This document shows positions 45,301-58,600 of a stretch of 64,000 nt of DNA, in pieces. The position numbers were made by a program, and so were the translations under genes. Under the pieces are notes generated by a model. The model was given only the letters and a program-made list of their open reading frames with translations, ran no database searches and was not told the DNA's origin. Location of the stretch: NCBI RefSeq assembly GCF_041146795.1, contig NC_135177.1, positions 7,790,560 through 7,854,559 of the forward strand, read 5' to 3'. Source of the stretch: Maylandia zebra (taxonomy: Eukaryota; Chordata; Actinopteri; Cichliformes; Cichlidae). Each line of letters starts with the position of its first letter. Within the stretch, counting starts at the first letter, position 1.

Positions 45301-48300
45301 GATTGCACAGAAGCTGCTTTTCTACTTCTTGGAAAATTTAGAAAAACAGCAAAGATCAGAAACTGTTTAATGTTAGTTCCCTAAATGATGATTTAGACAT
45401 GAAAGAGGGTTTAATGGACTTTGAGTATAATATATTATACTTATATTTGTATAAGTTTATTCTTATTTGTCATACATTAATAACTGCTGACTTGTAAATT
45501 ACAAGTATTTGGACAGCTGTACACTGCACGTGAGGAATGAGTGCATTATTAGTGTTGAAGCGAGAACCCTCACATGTCTGGCGAGCTCTGCACACAGGCG
45601 TTTGTAGCAGCTCACTGGAAACATTTGCACAGGTGGTCTGACAGCAAAATAAAGTGCTGCTAAAAAAATACTTTTTTCTTCTGCTAGTCTGATTTATTTC
45701 ATTCTTCTGTGCTGTAGAAGTTCAGTGTTGGCTAAAACCCATTGAGAAAAACACATAATGTTGTGTTTTATTACCTTAATTAGCACACACAATCATTTAC
45801 TCTGGCTCAGTCCCACAGAAAGTGTGCTGCTGTTGCTGTGAAAATGTTTGGAGTGCCAAATATATATTAATTTCCTGTTGAAAATAGTTCCAAACAAATG
45901 CCAAACAGACCACTGTATTTGTCGCAAACTGTTACAAGTACAACTGGAAAAAGTGGGCTTGATGCTAAATGCTACCAATATGCATGGAAAAGTCCTGAAC
46001 GGACATGATATCATGACATCACCAGTCTTATCATTTAAACAAAGAAGTCAGCGTTGTTCTCAGTACTTACGGTGGTGTCATTGGTCGTGATGTACAGCAG
46101 GATTTCAGAACTGCCCCGTCCGCTCACATATCTGTAGCAGTTCCACACGCATGCTATCAGGTATGCCTGAGAATGGGAAGAAAGAAAACATAAACACATG
46201 TTAGACACATGGACTACGTAACACAGTTATGGTAAATAACAAATCATAGACAAATTATTATCAGCCCCGTTGGTAGCACGGCTCAGTGGATGCTTGTATT
46301 AAAGCTTTAAGTCAAGCAGCTTCTCCTCGTTACTATGCAAATGAATTTTCCAAGGTGTTCCAGATATAACTGGGTCATCTTGCCCCCAGAGAAGCTGCGG
46401 TGTAAAAGTAAGTTTTCTGCACACCTACTGACACAGATGGCATCACTGTCACCAGAATGTAAGGCTGGAGTAAAATTGTTGTTATTCTAAATAAACTCTC
46501 GCTCTTCTTTAGATTCAGATTGTGTTTGCAGAATCTGTCTGACGATTAGACGTCTCTTTATAGTAGCAAGTTCCTGTTGTTCTCTGTCATCCAGAAATCA
46601 TCTGGCTCTCAGCAGGCGGCTTGCTACTGAAATGCCTCGGCCAAACACAACACCATCTGCTACATCCATCCGCTAGCAGGAACCAAAGCCAGGCTGAGCT
46701 CTCAAACATTCTTACCATAAGAACCAATTAAGTATCAGCCCTAATGCTCTGACAGCTCTGTTATTCAAACAACCTCCACAGGAAGGTGCAGCAATCGCTT
46801 AATTTACTTCATGGTCCACTGCAAAACCATGCTGACAGTGTGATAATGATGCTGATTGTGCAAATCCAGTTATTTGAATCAGAAATTATTCAGACAGTGG
46901 TGCTGATTAAAAAGATGGATTTGGGGTAATTACATGGGGTTTGCAATCTAAAAAGGCCCTGATCGACTATAGTATGAAACATATGAGCTTCTATTAACCG
47001 TTACAGTTTATTTTATCTCAGTTTATCTCAGGGTTAACCTTTTGTTGTTAAAGACTACAAATGTTTTGGTTTTAAGCAGAATCACAGCAACTATCTGACA
47101 GGATTACTGGCTTTAGATACATAATACAAACAAGTTATTTTTTAGGATTTTTCTTATGTCTTCATGGCTTTTTAAAGTACTTTGCAACTTTTTTTAAGAG
47201 GCTAAATATTGCACTGACGCTAAAGCGCCCTTTACCTTACACAGGTTTATGTCAGAGCACAAACGTCAACTGCATCTGGACCACAAATTAAACTATCTTT
47301 AACCTGCTCTCAAGTACAAAGCCTGTGCGATGTCCAACTGCACCCATGTAAGAATAAGGCTGGTGAATGTGCAGTGAACTCACAGTGAGCATATGAGCAT
47401 CTTGTGTGACACCTCGTGCAAGCTCTACCCAGGCAGCACGCTCACCTAAGGTGAGCTAGCTTGCCCCTCCTATGTGCTTAAAGTGAGAAATGTCAGCTTT
47501 GGACAATGGCCTGACCTGATTCCGTCCGAAGTTCATTAACAGCTCAACTCCACAGGATTTAACGGGTGCGCCCACACTTTGCAAGTGGCCAAGTGCCTGC
47601 TTGTTTTGTGCACATTTCCAACTGCCACACTGCCCAAGTGACCATTAAGAGGTTTATTCTAGAGCTCCCAGGGACACACTTGGATAAATAAGGAGTTTGC
47701 TACTGCAAACACACTTAGTGTGCATGGCACAGGCCAACTTAGATGATGCAAGGAAGTAATTGGTTGCCTTGGAACCATAAATGTTTGCTTAATTTTACTA
47801 AACAGTGTTCAGTAATTGAGTATCAGAACACACTGACCCTCAAAGAGCCACTTTAATAGTGTGGCTGAAAAAAATTAATAAAAAAAGAGGAAGTAACTCG
47901 TCCCTAGGGCTGGTCGATTATATCGGTATACAGTTTTACATGATAAAAAAAATATTGCAGCGTCAATGAGATTGCAAAGCAAAGAGTTTACGTTTAGGCA
48001 CAACAACACGACAAGCCCAGAACCTTCTGGAGCGAGAGCCGTATGTCAGCCAATGATGATTTAGTAAAAAGTGAGCTACTTCAACAACCTTCATCAAACT
48101 CTGCAAAACATGCAAGAAAACTCTTCCTGCTCCTGGTTGAAAAAACAAACTTGTTTCACCACTACAACGGCCCAATTTCTTGATTTATCGGCTATGGCAG
48201 TAATCAGGCCTGGGTGCAGCTAGTGAAAGTGAACTCCTTTCCAAAAAACTGATTTAACAGGGGGAGAATTACTTTTTCACGCAGCACCGGGTCGGGTTGG

Positions 48301-51300
48301 ATAGGTCTTTCCCCTTAATAAATGAAATCATGAATGAAAAACTGCATTTTGTGTTTACTCAGGTTATCTTCATCTAACATTCAAATTTGCTTGAATGTGA
48401 CAAATATGCAAAAAACTAAGAAATCAGTAAGGGGACAAATATTTTTTCACAGCACTGTATATGAGTTATGCTGTGTCACCACTGTAGCTGCTGGCACCTC
48501 GTGGGAATAATTCATACTTTACATTGCATAAATAACCAAAGCTCATTGGAAAAGAAACATTAAACATGCCTCCTTGTGTTTTTTTCACTGCAGTCACCAC
48601 ATTGTTCAGCCTTTCTTCTGTGTTGTCATAAATACCATCATCACAAATTTCCTAGAAACACTGTAATATAATTTTGAGACTACACATATGTACACTCCTA
48701 CACCCGACTCTGACTTTAAATCTTTCAGAAGGAAAGCTGAGAGTAAACCTTATATTACAAGTATAGTACTACACTTCTTCCTTCTCACTTTGACATATAA
48801 ATAATAAAAGAAATGGTGTCTGAATTCAGTGTAGCTGCTTTGGGGTTCTGGTATTGTGCTCTCCGCTTTTCCTGCTGTGATAAATCAAATATGTCTGCTG
48901 TGAAAAATACAGTCCCATTTCCAACAACTGTTGGGATCATGTATAAAATGAACCAGCAACATTTTTCTAAACATTTGAGACAGGGGCAGGACTGCATGAG
49001 CAAATTCAAAATAATATACTTAAAAGAGAATCTGCCTGATTACAGTTTTTTGCCATCAGTGCCTGAGTCCTAACGGGATCCCATTTTTGGGCCCGATCTC
49101 AGTCAGGCTGGACTGAGACTGTGGTCTGATGAACCAGAAGCTAAAATTCTTTTTGGAGCTTTCAAAATGTCTAAATCCTACGTCAGAATGAAGAGAACAG
49201 CTAGCTTATTATAATAAAGTTCAAAAGCTAGCATATGCAATCGAATGGAGGTCCATTGGTGCACATATTATGTGAGGGCATCATTAATACTGGATGACAA
49301 ACAAAGTTTGGAACAATAAGAGTCCAGAGTTAGGGGCCATATTGGCCTACTGAGAGTCCAGACACATTACTCACTGAAAACATTTGACACAAAATACAAC
49401 AAAGGAGGCTTCAAACTGTTGAGCATCTCAAATCCCACAACAAGGAGTGGGAAGCACTTACAGAGTGGTGTAAAACAAAAAGGTGTCCAGACACTAAAAA
49501 CGAGCACAGTCAAAACAATACAAAATGTCTAAAGTGTCAACATTTGACATGTTGTTTTGAAGGTTTGCAAATCATTGCATTCTGAGTTTTTACACAGCTT
49601 CTCGGCTTTTTTGGAGCGAGGTTTTATCCACAGCACGCTTTCAAGATTCATTCCTGGGCTCTACTTTACCTAGAACCAGTGAAAGCTAATCAATTTCCAC
49701 CTCACTTCAGTCACATCACAGAGCCACATGTGAACAGAGGGTTACGTAAAAAGGCAACAGCCTGTGTAACAAGGTTGCATAATATTGTCAGCAGACCAGG
49801 AAACATTTCTAGGTGCTGCTAAGCATATGAGACAAATATGTAAACTGGGCGCAGAAAACTTTACCTTAAAGCCGAGAATACAGCCGATGAAGAGCAGCAC
49901 GATGACGACCAAGCACACGTTACTGAGAGCAGCAACTTCCTCTTTGTAGGGAAAGTTCTCAGGCTGAGGAGGAATCAGAAAGACAGCAGTGATGTTTTCA
50001 TTTCATGTCAAATTATAAATGATGAGTAAAATAAATATATACATATATCAGATGTTTCTCACCAGTTGCTGCAGGTAATCCTGAATGGTGTTTGGGTAAA
50101 CTACGATGCTAACAGCCACCAAGGTGTTAAGGGCAAAGTCAAATATTTGGTAGCAGAAAAAAGGGATGATCCAGGCGGGACGTAACTGAAATAAAGACCT
50201 TAACGTTAGATATTTGGGACAGAATGGCTTATTTGTCAAAGAGCAGAGAATCAACAGGGAAACAGCAACACGTGAAATACAATTACGAGAGTAAAATAAA
50301 TGTTTTTTTTACCTTGTAGGCACCATATGTTGCCATCCCACAGATAAGTATCATCAGCAGAGAGATCGCTGAGGCGATGCACATGTCTGAAGCAACAGGA
50401 GAAAAGGTAGAAATTCAAAAAAGCTGTACAGATCTTTGCTTTCTATTTAATTCAGGCTGTAGTCACATTGGCTGTGGCGCAATCAATCCTGAATTACATT
50501 TATGAAAATGTTTAGAACATGGTGTCATCAAGGGACCACAAATGGAGAGCAGAAGAAAACAATGGCATGATGCATCTGTCAACTAGAAAAGGATTTAACC
50601 TCTGCTCTGGGATACACATCGTGTCAGCCTGACCTGAAATCAACTCAACAGAACAGAACTAATCATTCTGTTACATAAGCGCAGGGCCGAGCAACCTTAA
50701 AATAAAAGTGGCACTACGGGGAAATAATAGTCACTTCAATGAAACGCCACTTTTTTTTCCTGCCTGACCCATTATTTTCCATATTCTTTTAATAATGACC
50801 TGACAATCAGTGTTTCACAGCTCTGAGTCACAGGATGGATCAGATTTGTGGTTTAAAAAAAGAAAAAAGACAACTCAGAAGTGTGACACTTTATTCCCAG
50901 AATCTAATTCAGGTAAATGGCAAAATACCAGCATAAAAAGCTTTTTGATTTTATGCCATCTGGGGCAGCAGAAACAATTTTGCCGCCTGGTGATGTTCAC
51001 CCCTTTTTGTTTTATTTTACCAGCTAATGAGTAAAATATCTGGCAACAGCTGAATTCTCCATTATGTTCACAGGCTTGTTGCTAACCTTCCCTTCTTGCT
51101 ATTTGGTGGTGAATGCTTAAGCTATTATACATTTTACACATAATTTCAGAATATAATAATATTTTGTTGTATAATGACTGGAAGCCAGGAAACTGTGCCC
51201 CAAATCGATATAGCAACAAGTATAAAGCTCATCCATTAGCATGTTATATCTTGTCTTTAAGTGCCACCACAAAACATAAAAATGTGGCTAAACGAAGGTT

Positions 51301-53336
51301 AGCTAGCAGAAAGACTAGCTTGTCTTTCTTCCCCCAACATTTATAAATATACCCAAACATTGATTCTGTTTGGTAGATTATAGCTAACCAGAAAATTTGA
51401 GCTTAAAATCTATCACAAAAGCTCAATATTTATATCATATACCTCGTGTTTAATTTGGCCTAAAAAACATTAAAATGTGACAAGCTAGTTGTTAGCTTCA
51501 GTGTGTTTATAATAAGCTAATGAGCTACGGTAATTCCCCTTCAACTCCAGTTACACGCTGAAAAAAAACAAATGGAACCAGTAGCTTTCTTCTCATCTAG
51601 AGTCAAAGCCCTAAGGATAATGATGTTGTTTTTCTCAGGGGAGAATTATTTTACTAAGAAAAGATTAAAACAAAAGATGTTTACTGTTATTGCACAAAAG
51701 CAAGCGTCAGTGCATGTTACTGAGTGAACTGATACTTATAAACCTCAGAAATCTGAACATTCTATGCATGTGATTGTAAAACTGCAGTGGCACCGGCTGG
51801 TCCAGCATGTACTAATGGGTCACAGGACAACGCTCATCCTCTGGAACTGGGACAATAGTCGTTCCCAATCAGAGACTACCAGCACCATGTGCTGTGAGTC
51901 ACCCCTGGTCAGACTGTTCCAGCACGCACCTGGTGTGTTAAGAAGGCTTTTCAAATGCTCTGCACAGATGGACATTGGGTTTTTGGGAGGCTGTGGCTTT
52001 GGGTGTTTTTACTTATACAGAAATGAAGACTGTCACTTTAGACAATGTCTGAGGTCCTTATAATAACACAGTAAATTATTCCATTAGTTACATGACGGAT
52101 CTACCTACACGCAAGAGTTTAAGAAAAACACCACAGAGCCCACTGGGTTTTCTAGCAAATCTCCATCAAGATTTAACCCTCGTATACAAAAAGATACATG
52201 GATGTAAAAACTCCTAACAATAATCTACTTCATAACTCTTAGAGACAACTTATGATACATTTACTGCAAAACACTACTTACTGGCATCATCCATGACATC
52301 CAGGTCATTAGCCAACTCTGCACTGGTCAAGTGGTACTGCTCAGGATCGTTGAGGGCAGTGAGCAGGATGAGTAACACCACAGCATTGATGAGCTTAGGG
52401 ACAGAGAACATATGGACAGATGAAGGCAACAGTATGCACAGATGGCGCACCAGAAATGTAAACCTCTTCACCTGACATTCCACACATAATTAATAATCTG
52501 CAGAGCAGTGTCTGTTAGTGCTCTTTACATTACTTAACTTTTTATCATCACAGACTGCAGCCAGTAACCATCCTTAAATTCTTAAGTCTTGGCGTGGAGA
52601 CAGTGCAGCTATGTTAAATGAAGTACCTACAGTAGAAGTCTTTGTTTTGCTCTGGCCAGCACCTCTCATTATTCAGGTGACTCATACATCCCCATTGATC
52701 AGGTGAGTGTAATGGAAAATTCTCCACAGTCAATTGGCAGCCTGACACAAAACCCTACCTGAAGAGGCCCACTGCTTATTTATTCATAGGGAGCAGAGAG
52801 AAGCTTTTTCCACATGTGGTGTTTGGTTTAGTCAGTCTGATATACTCAACTACACCAGCATTAATTCACAGACATGCTCCACAAGAGCTTAGTGCCACAA
52901 CACAGAAAAGACAGAATTGTTTCATTAATCAATTTTAAAATACTTGATTAAAGTGTCTATACTATAAGTAATTTCTTAAATTAAGTATTATCAATAATCC
53001 TGTATTTACAAATAAAAGTTTGGATAAAGTAATTTAAAACAATGTCATCTTTATATTTTGATTCCAGCTATATAAATATCAAAAAGGCAAGTACAGATCA
53101 AGTCTGACGTGAAATGATTTTAAATGACAGATTATATACTCTTAAATCCTGTGCTCATATCATGTTGTCTCTGGCTCTGCTGTTTCTTGAAGTCTACACG
53201 CATGCAGTGAGTGACAGAGTTAGGCGATGCTCACCATGTACCAGACCCCCAGGATGATGGTTCCCGTGCGGACATGGCAACACAGGCAGCAGCGCGTGGA
53301 GTACCAGCGGTCCCACGGAGAGGCCGTCATCATCAT
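42370..53336 (-). CDS. LAPTM4B: LAPTM4B, lysosomal four-transmembrane protein, complete
   Basis: Late endosome/lysosome membrane protein of the LAPTM family. Seven exons: 53336-53235, 52393-52282, 50386-50313, 50185-50063, 49963-49865, 46166-46071, 42450-42370. They sum to 687 nt, 228 residues (human short form 226). Four membrane segments: about 24-46 ([20 protein letters not shown]), 72-96 ([20 protein letters not shown]), 101-125 ([20 protein letters not shown]) and 150-172 ([18 protein letters not shown]). The N-terminus has the paired cysteines CCLCCHVR. The C-tail has LPPY and PPPY, both ligands for Nedd4-type WW domains used in sorting to lysosomes. Three ATGs stand in a row at the start (53336, 53333, 53330); the first is taken, and any of them gives nearly the same protein. 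The long N-terminal extension described for human is not seen. Confidence 0.96.
42451..46070. other. LAPTM4B intron 6, nothing recognised
   Basis: 3.6 kb intron without any recognisable exon, RNA gene or transposon end. Open frames stay under 100 codons. Confidence 0.5.
48180..48468 (+). repeat. Dispersed DNA-transposon-like repeat
   Basis: Contains landmarks of a widespread fish repeat: 'agcctgggtgcagctagtga'-like start, GAATTACTTTTTCACGCAGC, 'actgcattttgtgtttactc', and the end ACTAAGAAATCAGTAAGGGG followed by TTTTTTCACAGCACTGTAT. No coding potential. The superfamily is not assigned. It is in LAPTM4B intron 5. Confidence 0.5.
48895..49600 (+). mobile_element. Tc1/mariner-type transposon remnant (tentative)
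   Basis: Outer ends CAGTCCCATTTCCAACAACT on the left and AGGTTTGCAAATCATTGCAT on the right match a well-known fish element. Inside, 'gtctgatgaaccagaagcta', 'gagggcatcattaatactgg' and 'ggcttcaaactgttgagcat' correspond to transposase-coding segments of that element (SDE-, GCIINTG- and QTVEHLKS-like), separated by large deletions. The copy is decayed beyond function. The superfamily call is from memory of the family and is not certain. Confidence 0.45.
50387..52281. other. LAPTM4B intron 2, nothing recognised
   Basis: 1.9 kb intron. Several short open frames but no splice context or homology; no repeat recognised. Intron 1 (52394-53234) is likewise plain. Confidence 0.45.
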
Positions 53337-54260
53337 CTTTTGTGTGTCTGCAGGCATTTACAAACGGTGTCGGTGTATGTGAAGGAAGAGTCCCCGCTGT
53401 CCTATCGACGTCTTCACCGAGCAAGAGTTGACGAACAGGCTCTGACTGCCCCTGACCCGTCCGGTACTTATCACGGTGAGCAGCTTAGCGGACCAGAACG
53501 CGACAAGCCCGCGTCACAGTTAAAATCACGACTTCCGTTTTTTCAAAATTAAACACCAGCGGTCTCACTGTGCTCTTTAAGGTGAATATTTATTGCTTTA
53601 TTACAGCAATATTGCAAATACTGATGTATTTAGCAAATACATCACCATTTATTTTCCTTAATCTACGGATTCAGTAATTTCAATTCATTGTTCTTCACTG
53701 CGTTAAGCCAGTGTGAGACATTTACATTATTTTAAAGGAAGACAAACTCTGTCCCGCCCAATATGTGTGTCACATATTTTAACATGGATGTGATTTGATG
53801 TACATTTTGTAATGATAGCGATGACATACGGAGCAAATAGTTCCAGATTAGTAAAATAAGATTAGTTTGATGAGTAATCAAATCAAGCGGACCAAATTCA
53901 ATTGGTCAAAGTCATCAAATGGCAGGCTAATGTGTGCTTGTGAAATCAGTCGTATAAAACTTTTTCCTCCTCTTTTCTGCACACTACCCGAATGACAACT
54001 TGAGCATGCTACTATTTTGAAAAGAAAAGGATCCCGATGCTTCCGGTTATAGTCTGATCAGCTTTGCCGATCCGCTGCAGAAGGATGCATTTACTCGTCC
54101 TGAGGATGATAAACACTGGAGCGTGTGACAGATTAGATCGGATCAAATCCGATGATGTAACCCGTCATTTCCAGAAAGTTATACAGCCGGGGATTAAAAT
54201 AAGTACTTTAATCTGGAAGTTACTGGTCGCGTCTTTAAAAAGCACCACTGTCTTATGCAA
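53337..54260. promoter_or_regulatory. LAPTM4B upstream region
   Basis: The LAPTM4B promoter is expected here. 53350-53560 is richer in CpG (GTCCTATCGACG, CCAGAACGCGACAAGCCCGC) than the AT-rich DNA beyond it. No TATA box was picked out. No gene is visible. Confidence 0.4.
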
Positions 54261-54546
54261 GGGCGATCGTGGCTCAAGAGTTGGCAGTTCGTCTTGTAAT
54301 CGGAAGGTTGCCGGTTCGAGCCCCGGCTCGGACAGTCTCGGTCATTGTGTCCTTGGGCAAGACACTTCGCCTACTGGTGATGGCCAGAGGGGCCGATGGC
54401 GCGATATGGCAGCCTCGCTTCTGTCAGTCTGCCCCAGGGCAGCTGTAGCTGCCTCCACCAGTGTGTGAGAGTGAATGAATAGTAGAATTGTAAAGCGCTT
54501 TGAGGGTCCCGAAAAGCGCTCTATAAATGCAGTCCATTATTATTAA
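54261..54546 (+). repeat. tRNA-derived SINE, full-length copy
   Basis: Head GGGCGATCGTGGCTCAAGAG has an A box (TGGCTCAAGAG) and a B box (GGTTCGAGCCC). The body carries 'tgtccttgggcaagacactt'. The tail has AAGCGCTTTGAGGG and CTATAAATGCAGTCCATTAT, ending in TTA repeats. It matches the truncated reverse copy at 7305-7451. Confidence 0.8.
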
Positions 54547-55667
54547 GGAGAAACCTGGCTACTTTTGATCCTTGCAAGTCCACTTTTATTTTCCCACTTC
54601 CACATAAAGTGAATCTTCTAAAGGTGAGGTTGCAGGCCTGAGGCCTGAGCTCAACAGCAGTAACACTGTTTCTCAGAGTGATGGGACAATCCACACTGTG
54701 CTATGAAGAAGCCCAAATGTAGAAAAACTGGCCTTTATTTAGTCTTTTTACATATGGCTTAAGCTTTTCTTTTGTTACAAACAGGTTTTACAAAAGGTTC
54801 TGAAGACTTCGGAATCACTCACTGGTGGAAAATCATGAGGAGGTTGATGACACTGCCGTGACACGTGTACGATCAGAGGCTCCCACGCGGCTGCGCTCCT
54901 AAGAGCAGTCACAGACAGTAAACACGGCAAGGAAACTGTTGTCTCGACACACTGCAGTACAACAACAGACAGGGGACAGACCAGATGGAGAGTGTGTCCA
55001 TGAAGTGTTCAAAATTACATGGAAAAAAAAAAGTAAAATAAAAAATACAGTGCGGCTCATGAGTCCCTTTTCCATGGTCTCACAACGCTCACAGCTCATT
55101 TCATGTCACAAATGTTTACGTGCCGTCGAGCCCAAACCGCTGACACAAACATTTGATCTTCCTGCTCTTTTCACCGGTGCCACAGCTTACAAACATCAGA
55201 GCAATTTAAGAAAAGAAAAAAAAAAAAAAAAAAAGGACAGCAAAGCGAAGGCCTAGTGTCGTGTAACCTGATGCAACCGTTTGCATTCTCTACACAGTAA
55301 TTCTGCGTTCGATAGCCACCACGATAACACACTTCTAAACATGATCAGTAATTTCTACACGTCTAATTACTACAATACAGCTCCTTCAGTTATTGGATTC
55401 AGTGGAATTAGAAGACACAATCAGTATCAAATGCATACTTAAAAATCATCAACACTGCATTACATTAGATTGCACTGCATCTAGTTTCAGTTTTCAACGA
55501 TGCGCCTGCTGACACGTGGATGTGTATAAAAGTTGTTTCGGTTTCCACACGTTTTCAAGGTAGAGTCCATCGAGAAGATCTTTGTTCAGAGTTCCTGCCA
55601 CCAAAGGTGTTGCATAAACAGAGTATCAAGTCTCTTGCATACAGAGGCCTGCAGAGTGGACTCCGTC
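54547..55667. other. MTDH 3' untranslated region
   Basis: Stretch downstream of the MTDH stop. A minus-strand AATAAA at 54734-54739 is the best candidate polyadenylation signal, giving a 3' UTR of about 0.95 kb. A poly-A run is at about 55208-55234. No other gene is visible. Confidence 0.4.
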
Positions 55668-58600
55668 TCATGTCTCTCTCCTCGCCTTCTTCTTCTTTGC
55701 TGGTTTGGGCGCTTGGCTCTCCTCAGGTTTTTCTGTGGAAACACACAAAGGTAGGAACACCTTTAAACATCTCTTTCAATGAGCATAACCCCACATCTGT
55801 TTGATTCACTGGTGAGAAAAAGAGTTTGACTTCCACTGACAAAATTTTAACCCATCATTCCCAGAAAAAGATGGCGTGGGTAATAGAAATGAGCTGAGCA
55901 CAGATTTAAAGAGCTTGATCAAAGCATACAGTATCAAGAGCAAATGATCCAAGTTGTTGCAGATTAAATTTCCTAAGATTATTAACAAGCTTAACCTTGA
56001 AACACACACTTCAGCATTGTCACATGAACGTGATACTTGAGTAACAAGTTTATAGAAAATGTGATTGTACTCATTTTTCAACGTTATAATTACTGGAGAC
56101 ACTGGACACCAATAGTTGTCCCAACTTCAGCAACGGATCTACTTGTTTTTTGTTTGTATAAAAAGTAACAAAAAAAAAGGTTTAGACAAAAGTAAAGGAG
56201 AAAAGCTTTAAGACCCACATCTGGATTTGGATACAGATTTGTTAGTGAAGGAGATTCAGTTTGCTTTATATTAATTTGCTTTACATTAATAGCACGCTGC
56301 CAAACTGCTCAGAACCTGAAATTGTAAATGCTTCAAAATATGCAGCTTATGTGCATCTGATACTCCAATACAAGTAAATCAGAGTTAACAACTAGACAAC
56401 TGGGAAAGTCATATTTAGCTGCACCAAATGCCTCAGTACCAGCATGCACAAGGTTCTGGTGTCACATCTGACAGTGTTTAGCGCTTACTTTGTTGTGTCG
56501 GAGCAGGAAGGTTGTTCTGCTTGGCAGTTGGTTCTCCTTCATTTGGCTTCAGTGGCACTTGTGTGACAGGGGATTTCTGGGATATGTTGTCTTTCACTGG
56601 ACGCTCTGCTCTCACCTGTTAGGAAAGGGAAAACAGCAAGTTAAGAGCGAAAAAGAAACAGCTGCAAGGCTACGGGTCAGAGAACAGAATAGCCGCGTTT
56701 TTCAAGATCATCTTTGATTCCTTCTTGCCCGTCAGCCCACTGACCTCGACAGCTGCTTTGACAGGCTGGACGGCAGCAGCGTTCTCCTGAACAGGTGGCT
56801 GCTTCTTCACCGAGGCTGCAGGTGCAGTTTCCTTCTCCGGCTCCTGAGCCAACAAACAAACAAGTGGAATTTAGACAAAAAAAAATATCCAGGAGAATGA
56901 ACATCTCACCACTCTTTGTTTTACACCTTTTAAGGTTACTACACTCAGCGGTGCATTTGCTCACAAGCTGTTACCTGACCAGCTGTTCCTCCCTCCTCAG
57001 CAGCCTTCTTCTTTTTCTTTTTCTTCTTTTTAGTTTTAGCCGCTCCATCAGCAGTGGTCACTCCCTTATCCTTCTCATCGTCACCATCCTCCTGTGAACC
57101 CATGAGGATAAAACATGACTTAAAAACGCAGGAACAGACACTATATTAGAAATTCTAGAGCAAATGGGAATGCTTTGGTAATTCCTTACTTTTCCACTGT
57201 CTGTTGGCAGAAGCAAGGCACAGTAGCACATGACAACATGTCATCGCATCAACATTTAAGTAAACTGCTATTCACTGCAACATTTATTACACCTTTGTTT
57301 GTCATACTGTAGAAAAATGTCCGCTATGAGAAAGGCCTTTGAAGTCTATATGATCTGTACACATCCACATACTGGTTTCAAACAGCCGCCATAATATGAT
57401 AAACTATGTTGTCTATTCAATCTACTGTGTTGAGCCACTGAGCTGCAGGGTCACAGTCAAAAGAAAGAACGAGGACAGCTCATTGAGTCTAAGCCCTGAT
57501 GACTCATTAGTTAATGGGTTGTTATTTTTAAAACTTCTATAATGCTTATTTTTGTCCAGAGCTTGGCCACACTTACTGCCACTCCGATCAACAGATTAAC
57601 CTTGGCTGGCTCAGGGAGGGGCTGCTCCTGTGCTGGAGGAGGCTCGAGGGTGGGCTCTTCATAGTTGCCCCATGCTTCAGAGGGGGCGTTCCAGTCAGAA
57701 CTGGTGTCCACAGAACCACCGTCTGAGAGACAAAAAGGGTGTCACGAGACATAAACGTGAAGGAGTACCACAACAGAAATGACATCAAGCAACATCAAAA
57801 TTAAACAGTGCGGTGAAAGAAAACCAGTAAATGGCACTTACTGAGTCCAGACCACTCATCATCTAGTCTGGGCTGACTGATCCACGGCAGGTCGTTCACA
57901 GGCTTGGGCTCTATGGAGACAACAATTACCGCGTTAATACAACCAAATCTGGGCAAGACAAACAGTGCCATCTAGTGGCAGGACTCAGTTTTGCTGCAGT
58001 GTATACTTACCAGCAGTACCAATTCCCAGACTCGGTAAAGACATCAGATTTACCTGGGTTGTTGGCATTCCCCTTTTACTCACAGTCCACGCCTCTGAAA
58101 GACACATTTCACAGAAGTTGTGTCATCACTGCTCAAAACATTGACCTTGGGGATTCTAAATTGTCTGAATGGGGCCTTTAAGCAGCTGTATATTTAAAGT
58201 AATAAAAAATAATAATTCAAGAGAATTTTACTGTCAAACTTTAGACAAAAACCTATCAAAAACAGATTTAACGCCGTCTGTGCGTAAATTTTTAAAAACA
58301 TGTATAGCACTATCTTCTGTTAGTACAGAACGTGATGTCATGTTGTTGGTTGGTTGTTGCTAATAGACCTACATTAGCTTATGTTGGCTAACTAGTGACA
58401 AAATCGATAACTCAGGGGAAAATAAGGACTGGGTTCACTTTTGTGCTTTCCCTGGGAGCAACAATGAGTTTTATGTTACGAAACCAAGGATATATTGTCC
58501 ACTTTCACTCTGTCTCTTTAGCAGTAAGTGGCTCTGTTGTTTGACCAGTTACACTCAAACGGGAAAAATCCACCTGGCAGCTGTAATGTTCTGATTTGTA

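Noticed and set aside
47906-48180. Start resembling a hAT end (TAGGGCTGGTCGATTATATC)
   Set aside because: No matching right end or target duplication was found, so it was not listed as an element.
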